From Verrucomicrobiales bacterium (GTDB lineage Bacteria > Verrucomicrobiota > Verrucomicrobiia > Limisphaerales > UBA1100): 11,439 nt of DNA. This document shows positions 1-6,374 of this stretch, piece after piece. A program made the translations under genes and the position numbers. The notes beneath the pieces were generated by a model, which saw nothing but the letters and a program-made list of their open reading frames with translations, was not told the origin of the DNA and did not search any database. Within the stretch, counting starts at the first letter, position 1, and each line of letters starts with the position of its first letter. Location: contig PBFV01000079.1 of the NCBI GenBank assembly GCA_002718935.1, positions 6,524-17,962 of the forward strand. Direction: 5' to 3'.

Positions 1-121
1 TATTGATTTGGAACAAAACGGCAATCTCAATCTTTACGTCCAAACTCTTCTCTTTAAATTCGCTGAATCCATTTGGCACAAAAAATTCTCGTTATTTGAG
101 CCGCAGCACTTACTTTTCTGT

Positions 122-436
122 ATGGCTTCCAAGAAAAAAGCAATGCCCGGAATCCAAAGAGCTAAGATTTTAGGTATATTGCTGTTGTTTCCAGTAGGAC
201 TCTTTGGGGTATTATTGGCTATTGCAGAGTATGAAGACGTTTGGTCTGCGGGAGGCATTTGTTTTGTTACGAGTCTTCTATTCGTGTTGTTAGTCGGCTC
301 ATTTCTGCGAACTAGAGGAGCAGGCTCTAGTGGTAATAGCACTACTGGTGGTAGTTCCGGTTGCGGGAGTTGTGGTGGCAGCGGTCGCGGCAGCGGTTGC
401 GGTGCCGGTGGCTGCGGTGGTGGTTGTGGAGGTTAG
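122..436 (+). CDS. Two-helix membrane protein with Gly/Cys-rich C-terminal tail
   Basis: I do not recognise a family for this 104-residue protein (ATG at 122). A short basic N-terminus (MASKKK) is followed by two hydrophobic segments (about residues 16-34 and 43-61), so it is probably an inner-membrane protein. The rest is a low-complexity tail of Gly and Ser with five Cys, ending GCGAGGCGGGCGG. Similar Gly/Cys tails occur on various bacterial membrane proteins, but their role is unclear. The reading frame is open back to the window edge (TTG at 8 is an alternative start, and a start outside the window is possible), so the 5' end is uncertain. The upstream 114 bases encode nothing recognisable. 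No clear ribosome binding site is seen before either start. Confidence 0.6.
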   Translation: MASKKKAMPGIQRAKILGILLLFPVGLFGVLLAIAEYEDVWSAGGICFVTSLLFVLLVGSFLRTRGAGSSGNSTTGGSSGCGSCGGSGRGSGCGAGGCGGGCGG

Positions 437-448
437 CCTGTTCCCCCT

Positions 449-477
449 CCTCTGCCTTGAACAGCCATGGCGCGGGC
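449..477 (+). repeat. 29-nt dispersed direct repeat, copy 1
   Basis: A 29-nt GC-rich sequence begins CCTCTGCCTTGA and ends CCATGGCGCGGGC. It recurs at 1355-1383 with only two mismatches (A461/C1367 and A463/G1369). It lies 12 nt after the stop of the Gly/Cys membrane protein, in the spacer facing the convergent gene at 642. The two copies flank the 642-1292 gene in direct orientation, 906 nt apart. It contains the palindrome GCCATGGC. Its origin is unknown; it could be a genome-wide intergenic repeat or a mobile-element remnant. Confidence 0.75.
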
Positions 478-641
478 ATGAAAATCAAACTGACTGCTTG
501 CTGGCGATTTGCCTCTGTCTGCCGTTAATAGGCGATGACGCTTCCACAGGCCTTGAATCAAGTGGTGAAGTGGTATTGTAAAGCTGCAAACTCCCTTTTA
601 TGAGGTAGAGAATGCTTTTTCTATGTTCGGCTACGGAACTT

Positions 642-1292
642 TTATTTTTTTTGGTGAATCCACTTTCCGTAATGAATCTTCCTCCAGTGTAGCTGCATTT
701 CTTTTTCTACCTTAACCTGCCAAGTTCTGCTTCGAACAGGAGTGTTGAGCTCGTGAGGCAGGAGTTTATGCCATGCGTTTTTCCTAATGCTGTCCCGAAC
801 CGCTCGGTAATGATGTGATAAAGCACTTTCGGGATCCTTTTCATAATGTTTCACTGTAGCATCTATGATTTTGTACAAATTGTTCAGGGTGTTTGCATCA
901 AAGTGGATGAACTGTATTCGCGAAGGCGCGCATTCTGGTATCCCATTGGGGTTCCAATGCTCTTCTTTTGGGGGCTGGGGAGTCGGGATACGAAATGCGC
1001 GTGTTACAGTTGTTAATGCATATTCTCCTTTGTCTGGATCCGGCAGAGAATATGATCTTTTAACTTCTCTATAAGGATAATGATGAAAATATATCCTTCC
1101 TCCAATCTCTAGTGTTACTCCATCAACGCGAGGCCTCCATTGACCATTTTTCCCTAAGTGGATCTTTACGTTTTCCAGAATAGTTCCATCCTTGAAGCGC
1201 ACTGATGGCAACTTGTTACCGCCAACTAATTCCCCACCAAATCCGGCAGTACTTACCATTAGAAAAACCCCCAATGCTCCTTTAGTCGTCAC
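642..1292 (-). CDS. Secreted or periplasmic hypothetical protein with a DGTxLENVKI module
   Basis: This is a 216-residue protein if it starts at GTG 1292. TTG codons at 1310 and 1301 would lengthen it but fall inside an inverted repeat, so I prefer GTG. The N-terminus MTTKGALGVFLMVSTAGFGG looks like a signal peptide with a single Lys, so the product is probably exported. Residues ~33-77 contain DGTILENVKI followed by GVTLEIGGRIYFHHYPYREV. This resembles a small beta-rich module that I associate with exported proteins of Verrucomicrobiota, in which 'DGxxYxNVxVxxxxxxGVxxxH..G' is followed by a short strand. The remaining ~140 residues are charged, rich in His, Lys and Arg, and unrecognised. The gene is convergent with the upstream plus-strand membrane gene. 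No ribosome binding site is obvious. The function is unknown. Confidence 0.6.
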   Translation of the reverse strand: MTTKGALGVFLMVSTAGFGGELVGGNKLPSVRFKDGTILENVKIHLGKNGQWRPRVDGVTLEIGGRIYFHHYPYREVKRSYSLPDPDKGEYALTTVTRAFRIPTPQPPKEEHWNPNGIPECAPSRIQFIHFDANTLNNLYKIIDATVKHYEKDPESALSHHYRAVRDSIRKNAWHKLLPHELNTPVRSRTWQVKVEKEMQLHWRKIHYGKWIHQKK

Positions 1293-1294
1293 TC

Positions 1295-1317
1295 TTAACA
1301 ATAATACCAATTGTTAA
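1295..1317. promoter_or_regulatory. Perfect inverted repeat, operator-like
   Basis: The arms TTAACAAT (1295-1302) and ATTGTTAA (1310-1317) are perfectly complementary and separated by 7 nt. The site sits immediately upstream of the preferred GTG start (1292) of the minus-strand secreted protein gene and covers its alternative TTG starts. Its place and symmetry suit binding by a dimeric regulator or a short hairpin in the leader mRNA. No specific regulator family can be named. Confidence 0.4.
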
Positions 1318-1354
1318 AGAAATCAAACGGGCCACTCTTGATGAAGCCCCCCCA

Positions 1355-1383
1355 CCTCTGCCTTGACCGGCCATGGCGCGGGC
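1355..1383 (+). repeat. 29-nt dispersed direct repeat, copy 2
   Basis: This second copy matches 449-477 at 27 of 29 positions and lies in the 143-nt spacer between the lipoprotein gene and the secreted-protein gene. C-rich sequence precedes both copies, while the downstream flanks diverge, so the repeated unit is short and well bounded. It has no coding role that I can see. Confidence 0.75.
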
Positions 1384-1460
1384 CATTTATTGGGTTAGTG
1401 CTAAAGGGCCAAACTTTGAAGCTATAGAATGACCCGTTAAAAAGGCCGTAGTAGTGAAGG

Positions 1461-1718
1461 TTAATCGTCCGACGGCGCACTATCTTTATTTGGGGGCTCA
1501 TTTGCCACTTCCAAACCTACATCTATCACGGCCTTACCTGCATTGTGGTTTCCTGTCCCAGCTTCCGGGTTAATCACTTTAGGTTTTGGACTTGCTGGCA
1601 CCTTTTCCGCCAGTCTTGCTGCTTTTGCTGCTGCACTTGCTGCCCTAGTTGCTGCAATGGTTCCGCCGCACCCCGCAAGGCATAGGCAAAAAGCTAAAAT
1701 GAGCGAGATACAATTCAT
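1461..1718 (-). CDS. Small lipoprotein
   Basis: This 85-residue product has a hydrophobic leader ending in a lipobox L14-A15-G16-C17. It should be processed by signal peptidase II and lipid-anchored at C17. The mature part opens with an Ala-rich stretch (TRAASAAAKAARLAEK) that could form a short helix. A Pro/Lys segment and an acidic tail (NKDSAPSDD) follow. The signal sequence is unusual in having no Lys or Arg before the hydrophobic core, which lowers confidence. The frame is closed by TGA shortly upstream, so ATG 1718 is the only good start. No ribosome binding site is visible. An AT-rich inverted repeat lies ~50 nt upstream (1768-1786). The function is unknown. Confidence 0.6.
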   Translation of the reverse strand: MNCISLILAFCLCLAGCGGTIAATRAASAAAKAARLAEKVPASPKPKVINPEAGTGNHNAGKAVIDVGLEVANEPPNKDSAPSDD

Positions 1719-1767
1719 ACAACTAACATATCACCAAACATCTAAACAGGAAAGGCTGGGTCAGCCG

Positions 1768-1786
1768 GCAAATATTAATAATTTGC
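1768..1786. promoter_or_regulatory. AT-rich inverted repeat upstream of the lipoprotein gene
   Basis: The arms GCAAAT (1768-1773) and ATTTGC (1781-1786) are perfect and are separated by ATTAATA. The site lies 50-68 nt before the minus-strand lipoprotein start, where an operator or a -10-rich promoter would be expected. It is short enough to be a chance match in AT-rich DNA. Confidence 0.3.
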
Positions 1787-1893
1787 GCCTCTCTCTACTT
1801 TTTCGCAATTGGTTCCCCCGAATTGACCCACTGGTTTTATAACGCTCAATTACCTTAAAATCTGTCCCAGTCCACAGGTGTTCAAGATGGTCG

Positions 1894-1910
1894 ATAACTG
1901 TATCAGTTAT
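1894..1910. promoter_or_regulatory. Perfect 7-bp inverted repeat, operator-like
   Basis: ATAACTG (1894-1900) and CAGTTAT (1904-1910) flank the spacer TAT. The site lies 64 nt before the tRNA/tmRNA-like fragment and ~140 nt before the preferred start of the DHH-like gene. It could be a regulator site for that operon or, if the fragment is an attachment site, an accessory protein site. This is not distinguishable from sequence alone. Confidence 0.35.
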
Positions 1911-1973
1911 AGAAAACCCTCCCAAAACCAGTAAAAAACTTACCCCCCATTCGTGTTCGCAAGCGAAGGTTAT

Positions 1974-1999
1974 GAGTTCGATTCTCTATGGCTCCACCA
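1974..1999 (+). other. tRNA-Ala/tmRNA 3'-end fragment, possible attachment site
   Basis: These 26 nt read like the 3' end of an alanine-accepting RNA gene. GAG-TTCGATT-CTC has the form of a T-arm, followed by CTA/TGGCTCC, an A discriminator and an encoded CCA at 1997-1999. The GCTCCACCA ending, with U70 and A73, is typical of tRNA-Ala and tmRNA. The two outer T-stem pairs do not form (5' bases AT against 3' TA), and no matching 5' acceptor strand is present upstream, so this is not a complete gene. Integrases commonly recombine at exactly this part of a tRNA or tmRNA gene and leave a duplicated 3' end at the far border. No integrase is in the window. Chance similarity cannot be excluded. Confidence 0.5.
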
Positions 2000-2048
2000 T
2001 TTTCTTTTTACTATCTCGCTATTAATCGGATTCACATCTCTTGCAATA

Positions 2049-3659
2049 ATGGGTGTTGCAAGTCTAGCCTTCGGCATGCGCTCTCTTGATCAACTTGGCA
2101 TTAGGCTCGATTGGGATTTCCACTTTCTAAATAAGGGGCAACACGCAGAACCCATGCCTAATCAGATTTTGGTGGACGCAGGAGGCACATTGGATACCGG
2201 TGTGATTGATGTGCACCAAGGAGACACAAAATATGAATCCTTAGTTAGAGCGGTCGCGGAAAATCCACACTTGGTTTTAAACCACCTTTTGTATGGGCTT
2301 AATTCGGAATATGCAGCAGGAAGAAGCCCGCAAATTAATGAGATTACATTTACCTTTTGCACCCACAGCGGCCCGGGGTGGGACAGCATGGCCGCCCTGT
2401 ACCTCTGTGATGAATTACTGCGTCATGGAAAATTACCCGATGATATTCACTGGCTGCTAGATGCATCCGACCAAATTGCACAGGCAAAAGTAAAAACTGA
2501 CGGTGCCACTAACCGGCCTTTCATTATTTATTATGCGATTGCCGCGCTGAGGAAAACCGATAAAGAGCAATTATTGGCGGGCCTCAATCTTATCCAAAAA
2601 ATTATTGAATGTGCTAGGACAGGCAAAATTCAGACAAACGGTAAAAACCCCTTTACTGAGCCTGTAGACAATTTCAAAGCATGCTTCCCGGATTTTTCAA
2701 AACACATTGATATGATTGAGGAGGATCGCCCGCTCTATTTAGATGATTTATCAAAGGCCGATCCCTTTGAGGCGGAGTTGCCGCTGCAGGACCGCGAAAC
2801 AGAAAACGACTCAACCCACAGTATAAATTTTCAATCAGGCAAAGTAATTGCGTTTCAAAAACCTCCCAAAAGCAAACTGTTACGTTTTTGGGTGAGAGAC
2901 GACCAAGGTAAGTGCGACCTTTTGATGACCCCATCGATGCCTGACGCTAAAAATCCAAACCATTTTAGGCGTTGGAGAATTTCTGTGGATCCTGAGCAAA
3001 ATCGATTCAATTTGCGACGCCTCGGGTTTCTTTTGGAAAAAGCAGAAACTGAAATCCGCGGGACAGCTAAGAAGCGCGGCGGAACCCCCCGATTTGAGTC
3101 TAACTACTGCGATAATAGCGACCCGTGGTATGATGGGCGTAACCATAACTTTACTATGGTGGATTCACCGCGCTGTGGCACGGATTTGCCTTACGAAAAA
3201 ATAAAGTCAATAATCAGAAGTCGCTTTCATGGCATACAGCTACAAGATCAAGAATCCGGCAGTCTTGTTTTTTATTATTTCTTTGAGTTTTCAGATTCAA
3301 ACTTAAGGGCAAATGAGGCGATCCAATTACTAGCAAAGAATGGGTTTACTAAAAAGAAGCCTCTTGCCGACTTAAAATCCTCTTTTCAATTCGTCCAAGA
3401 TGCAAAGATTTGGGAGCTTGGAATTTTTAAGGGGCAATCGACTTTTAGCGCGAAGGTCTGGGCCAGCGAGATTACTCAACATGCAATCGTGGAATTGGCA
3501 GTTACTAAATTCCCCTTGAGCACAAAAGAACAAGGCACTAAACCGCTTATACTCGAAGAACTTAATGTCGAGATTGCCGCACTTCAATCTGAAGCCAGCA
3601 AATTAATCGCGAAGATCCCGGATTTACTTCCATTCAAAAATGAAATTTGGGGGAATTAA
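2049..3659 (+). CDS. DHH-phosphoesterase-like protein with a large unrecognised C-terminal region
   Basis: The product is 536 residues from ATG 2049. The frame opens at GTG 1953, but that start lies before the tRNA-like fragment; ATG 2154 (MPNQILVDAGG) is a good alternative. Numbering here is from 2049. Residues 41-57 contain LVDAGG-n-VIDVHQ (D43, D54, H56). Residues 105-119 contain THSGPGWDSMAALYL (H106, D112), and DASD follows at 138-141. These resemble the metal motifs HxxPDxD and DHH of DHH/MYG1-type hydrolases, but the DHH-like motif comes first, the reverse of the usual order. Residues ~340-385 form a distinctive Asp/Tyr/Asn-rich block with DPWYDGRNHNFTMVD, and the C-terminus is mixed alpha/beta. 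A catalytic role is inference. The next gene starts 18 nt downstream, so the two are probably co-transcribed. The hydrophobic stretch before residue 10 may be untranslated. Confidence 0.7.
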   Translation: MGVASLAFGMRSLDQLGIRLDWDFHFLNKGQHAEPMPNQILVDAGGTLDTGVIDVHQGDTKYESLVRAVAENPHLVLNHLLYGLNSEYAAGRSPQINEITFTFCTHSGPGWDSMAALYLCDELLRHGKLPDDIHWLLDASDQIAQAKVKTDGATNRPFIIYYAIAALRKTDKEQLLAGLNLIQKIIECARTGKIQTNGKNPFTEPVDNFKACFPDFSKHIDMIEEDRPLYLDDLSKADPFEAELPLQDRETENDSTHSINFQSGKVIAFQKPPKSKLLRFWVRDDQGKCDLLMTPSMPDAKNPNHFRRWRISVDPEQNRFNLRRLGFLLEKAETEIRGTAKKRGGTPRFESNYCDNSDPWYDGRNHNFTMVDSPRCGTDLPYEKIKSIIRSRFHGIQLQDQESGSLVFYYFFEFSDSNLRANEAIQLLAKNGFTKKKPLADLKSSFQFVQDAKIWELGIFKGQSTFSAKVWASEITQHAIVELAVTKFPLSTKEQGTKPLILEELNVEIAALQSEASKLIAKIPDLLPFKNEIWGN

Positions 3660-3677
3660 TGTTTCAGGTTAATCAAA

Positions 3678-4406
3678 TTGAATAAATTGAATCTTAAGTT
3701 CCGCAATCCGAATCGAGTTAGAAATGTTTTTGAAGACATGCTTGATTCTGATTTAGATGACCACCAGTTGGGGCGGTTGATGTGTGATCATGACACGTCG
3801 GAAGACATTATTCGAACATCCAAAGCTCTTTGCATTATTGGCGATGACTATGATGAGCTGTGCCCTGCCGGACAAGACTTTCGCGATGCCTGCATTCTAT
3901 ACGCATTGTTTTTGAAAACGGGTTACCGGAATTTTTCACAGCGTGTTGGAAGTATTGTCGATGCACTGGTTGCGGATGCCAGAGACTTAAAAGTACGGCA
4001 AAATTCCCGCAGACAGTTGAGCTACCTGCAGGAAGACTACTCAGTATTCCTGGGTAGATATGAATTTTCAGAAGGAGAGATAAACCTTAACCGGCGAGTT
4101 CAGTCATTCTTCCAAACGGCTCTCCAGGAAATGGCTTTTGAAGAGCAAAAAATTGAAACCCGCCATGAAATGCAAACGACCTATGAGCTTGCTGCCGCCC
4201 AAGAAAGACGCGCCTTTGAAAAACAAAACAAAACGCTTCAAAAAATCCTTGTCTGGGTTGGCGTTCTAGCAATCGGAGATTTTCTATTTGCCTGGCTCGG
4301 CCCTATTGAAAGCAGCTACTTCAATTTGGCGGAGCGAGGTGCCCTATTGATGACGGGGTTAGTCTCAATTGCCGCCCTAGTTTCATACTTTATAGGCAAA
4401 CGCTAA
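3678..4406 (+). CDS. Coiled-coil membrane protein, partner of the DHH-like gene
   Basis: This is a 242-residue protein starting at TTG 3678, with AGG at 3666-3668 as a plausible ribosome binding site. The next ATG, at 3738, would remove a charged segment. Residues 1-145 are soluble, helical and acidic, with no family that I recognise. Residues ~148-188 are Gln/Glu/Arg-rich and likely a coiled coil leading straight into two membrane helices (about 189-207 and 219-239), ending in the basic FIGKR. A cytosolic N-domain on a C-terminal hairpin in the membrane is an architecture shared by many signalling adaptors and by pore-type effectors of bacterial conflict systems. That is only an analogy. It follows the DHH-like gene by 18 nt, so the two products probably act together. 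A terminator-like hairpin lies 13 nt after the stop. Confidence 0.7.
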   Translation: MNKLNLKFRNPNRVRNVFEDMLDSDLDDHQLGRLMCDHDTSEDIIRTSKALCIIGDDYDELCPAGQDFRDACILYALFLKTGYRNFSQRVGSIVDALVADARDLKVRQNSRRQLSYLQEDYSVFLGRYEFSEGEINLNRRVQSFFQTALQEMAFEEQKIETRHEMQTTYELAAAQERRAFEKQNKTLQKILVWVGVLAIGDFLFAWLGPIESSYFNLAERGALLMTGLVSIAALVSYFIGKR

Positions 4407-4419
4407 TTTCAGGCAAAAA

Positions 4420-4445
4420 GCATGCCGGCCATTCAGCCGGCATGC
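4420..4445 (-). terminator. Intrinsic terminator between convergent genes
   Basis: A perfect 10-bp stem GCATGCCGGC (4420-4429) / GCCGGCATGC (4436-4445) encloses the 6-nt loop CATTCA. On the minus strand the stem is followed directly by TTTTTGCC, the form of a rho-independent terminator for the coiled-coil pair ending at 4456. On the plus strand the following bases (CTGTTTGGG) are less U-rich, so termination of the DHH-like operon there is probably weaker, but the hairpin could serve both. Confidence 0.8.
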
Positions 4446-4455
4446 CTGTTTGGGT

Positions 4456-5265
4456 TCACTCACTTTTATTCACGCTTATTCCAGCAATACCATTTTCTCG
4501 GCGATCATCTCCCATTATTTGCTCGAACATGATCTCATCCCCAAGGTCATTTTGTAATGATGAAGAAGTACTACCCTCAAATGCTCCATCAAGTTCTTCC
4601 ATCAATGCCTTAACCGTTACTTGGATCTCTTTCCCGCGATCCGAGAGCCCGGTTATGTCCGTCAATTGCTCGGCTGCTTTTGACAATTCTATTGCAAGAG
4701 CAACATCCAATTGCACTTCATTAATCTGATCGAGCTTCGTGTCAATTTTACTAGTGAGCGAATCAGCCCTGGTAACCATTCGGTGATAGGTAGCTACACG
4801 TTGAGATGCACGTTTTTGCTCACGATGTTTTGCCACAATCTCCTTTTGTAGCGTTTCTTTCCCATATGCTTTCGAAAACTCGCGCTTACTAAATTGAACA
4901 GGCCATTCCTGTCTCTCTTCAGCTAATCGGTATGCAAGTTTGGCTTTGTCGACAAATTTGGCTGACGTCACTTCGTCACGTTTGGCCGCCCTTAAATTGT
5001 CTTCCCACCGCAACTGATTTCTCCGGATATCAAAACGGCTCGCTTTTAAATTAGCTCGTTTTTTTACTAAATCTTCTTGAGCAGACATCAGCCATTCTGT
5101 GGGGTGATTACGAATGGTTTCTGGAGTCCATTCAGTCCAATTTGAGACTTTCCGGTCTACAATTGCTTGAAATGGGTCGCTAAAATAGTAAGCAACTCCT
5201 GCAAAGATAATGGCTGTTACTGCCATGATTTTGGGCCAATTAGATTTGTTTATGTATTGGTTCAT
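4456..5265 (-). CDS. Membrane-anchored coiled-coil protein
   Basis: This 269-residue protein has a short basic N-terminus and one hydrophobic segment (about residues 11-28), then a long charged helical region (about 60-230) rich in Lys, Arg, Glu, Gln and Ala that looks like a coiled coil. It is probably bitopic, or exported with an uncleaved anchor. The tail is acidic (DELGDEIMFEQ-like) and ends NKSE. Three Trp residues sit just after the anchor (NWTEWTP, TEWLM). No family is recognised. It is the second gene of a minus-strand pair, starting 24 nt after the 327-residue gene, and has one of the few good ribosome binding sites here (AAAGG, 5 nt before ATG). A terminator hairpin follows 10 nt after its stop. 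Confidence 0.75.
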   Translation of the reverse strand: MNQYINKSNWPKIMAVTAIIFAGVAYYFSDPFQAIVDRKVSNWTEWTPETIRNHPTEWLMSAQEDLVKKRANLKASRFDIRRNQLRWEDNLRAAKRDEVTSAKFVDKAKLAYRLAEERQEWPVQFSKREFSKAYGKETLQKEIVAKHREQKRASQRVATYHRMVTRADSLTSKIDTKLDQINEVQLDVALAIELSKAAEQLTDITGLSDRGKEIQVTVKALMEELDGAFEGSTSSSLQNDLGDEIMFEQIMGDDRRENGIAGISVNKSE

Positions 5266-5289
5266 TTTTGCCTTTCTGTTGGTTATTAG

Positions 5290-6273
5290 TTACTTGATTT
5301 TGAGATCAGGTATCTCTCCATTCCTGAAAAATGATTTCAACTGAGTTATAATTTTTCTCGAGTCTCCCTTGCTTAGATTATTCTTTTCCAAGAGTAAGCG
5401 TACCTTTGTAATTTTAATCCTAGTGTATCGATCTGTATTGATGCCGTACTCGCTTCTAAAATCGTCCTTCCAATTGTCTAATTCCTTTTCCATGGAGATA
5501 TGAAATTGCCGCAGCTGACTAGTTTGCGGCGTAGAAACGCCAGCGGCTTGAACAAACTCAGATTTTGAAGGATCAACACCGAAATATGTTCCTGACAAAA
5601 TATATTGACTGTAACATTTTGCGGCAGACATCACCGACTGACGAGGAACTTTCGCATTTTCAAAATACCGATAAACAAATGAAAACCTCGCCATTTGTGA
5701 TTCATCAAGCTCACGGCCAAAACCTTGAATAAGGAGCCCTTGCTCCTTTTGTTTCAATGCTTCAACCGTTTTATGAATTTTCTCCAATTCTTTTATTGTG
5801 GGCCAAGCTAGTTTTTGGGGAGCTTGTATAATTTCAACATTAACATGAGCCCCTCGCATGTCTTCATTCGCATGCTCTTGTTCCATGACTCCCGACTCAT
5901 CAATCTTCCAACGCAAAAACATCCGCTTCCTTTTTTCAATAAGAACCCTTTGCTCATTTTTCAATTGTTGCAGCCGAGATTTCACCTTCGAAAACTCAGG
6001 CGATTCACTGACTATTTCATTGGCTCTGGAGTTCAATTCTGAAACTAGTTTATCTATTTTGGTTACTTGCAACTTGATTTGCTCAATTTGTTTTGTAATT
6101 GCCGCTCCATCTGTCCTTAGAAATTTATCCCAAGCATCCTCAAATGAAGAAGATTGCTGCGGCTTTCTTAACTGATATTCTCGCACTGAAGATGGGGCGC
6201 CATTTGGAAATGATATGGCACCTGCCAAAACCACGATTGTCATTAAACCGGAAATGGCCCAAACGATCTTCAT
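5290..6273 (-). CDS. Exported coiled-coil hypothetical protein, first gene of the pair
   Basis: This 327-residue protein starts MKIVW and has a hydrophobic segment at about residues 4-21, then NGAPSSV, consistent with a cleavable signal peptide or a membrane anchor. Residues ~57-120 form heptad-like charged helices (KQIEQIKLQVTKIDKLV, then KVKSRLQQLKNEQRVLIEKRKR). Residues ~160-230 hold another helical stretch with RFSFVYRYFENAKVPRQSV, and the C-terminus is basic. I do not recognise the family. It precedes the other coiled-coil gene by 24 nt and is divergent from the EF-hand sigma factor across a 101-nt spacer. That makes it a natural candidate target of that sigma factor (inference). No clear ribosome binding site is visible. 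Confidence 0.75.
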   Translation of the reverse strand: MKIVWAISGLMTIVVLAGAISFPNGAPSSVREYQLRKPQQSSSFEDAWDKFLRTDGAAITKQIEQIKLQVTKIDKLVSELNSRANEIVSESPEFSKVKSRLQQLKNEQRVLIEKRKRMFLRWKIDESGVMEQEHANEDMRGAHVNVEIIQAPQKLAWPTIKELEKIHKTVEALKQKEQGLLIQGFGRELDESQMARFSFVYRYFENAKVPRQSVMSAAKCYSQYILSGTYFGVDPSKSEFVQAAGVSTPQTSQLRQFHISMEKELDNWKDDFRSEYGINTDRYTRIKITKVRLLLEKNNLSKGDSRKIITQLKSFFRNGEIPDLKIK

Positions 6274-6374
6274 ACAACTGAGTGCCGGAATATTGCCAAT
6301 TTCTTACACATAATAAATTTGTGCATGGACTGTATTTGTCCTACCTGATGTGTTAAAGTTATCTTTCATTCCCC
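6274..6374. promoter_or_regulatory. Divergent promoter region between the sigma factor and the coiled-coil pair
   Basis: This 101-nt AT-rich spacer must hold the start signals for both divergent units. An imperfect inverted match lies within it: CTTACACAT near 6303 against ATGTGTTAA near 6348. I see no clear sigma-70 -35/-10 pair, which would fit recognition by an alternative sigma factor but does not show it. Confidence 0.4.

Larger units (their letters stand above)
1719..2048. other. 330-nt spacer between the lipoprotein gene and the DHH-like gene
   Basis: I see no convincing gene here, although the frame of the downstream gene is open back to GTG 1953. The stretch holds two perfect inverted repeats (1768-1786 and 1894-1910), a small hairpin TTCGC-AA-GCGAA (1956-1967) and a tRNA/tmRNA 3'-end-like fragment (1974-1999). 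It separates divergently transcribed genes, so promoters for both should lie here. I could not place reliable -35/-10 boxes. Confidence 0.5.

Noticed and set aside
330..581. Overlapping plus-strand frame rich in Val/Ala
   Set aside because: It is a frame-shifted reading of the Gly/Cys repeat tail that runs on into non-coding sequence.
449..1460. Integron gene-cassette array with attC sites
   Set aside because: The repeats are short and direct, lack paired GTTRRRY/RYYYAAC core sites, and the enclosed genes are not in a uniform orientation. No integron integrase is seen.
1600..1999. A complete tmRNA or tRNA gene ending at CCA 1999
   Set aside because: No matching 5' acceptor strand, D-arm or tag-peptide frame could be found upstream, and the outer T-stem pairs fail, so only a fragment is claimed.
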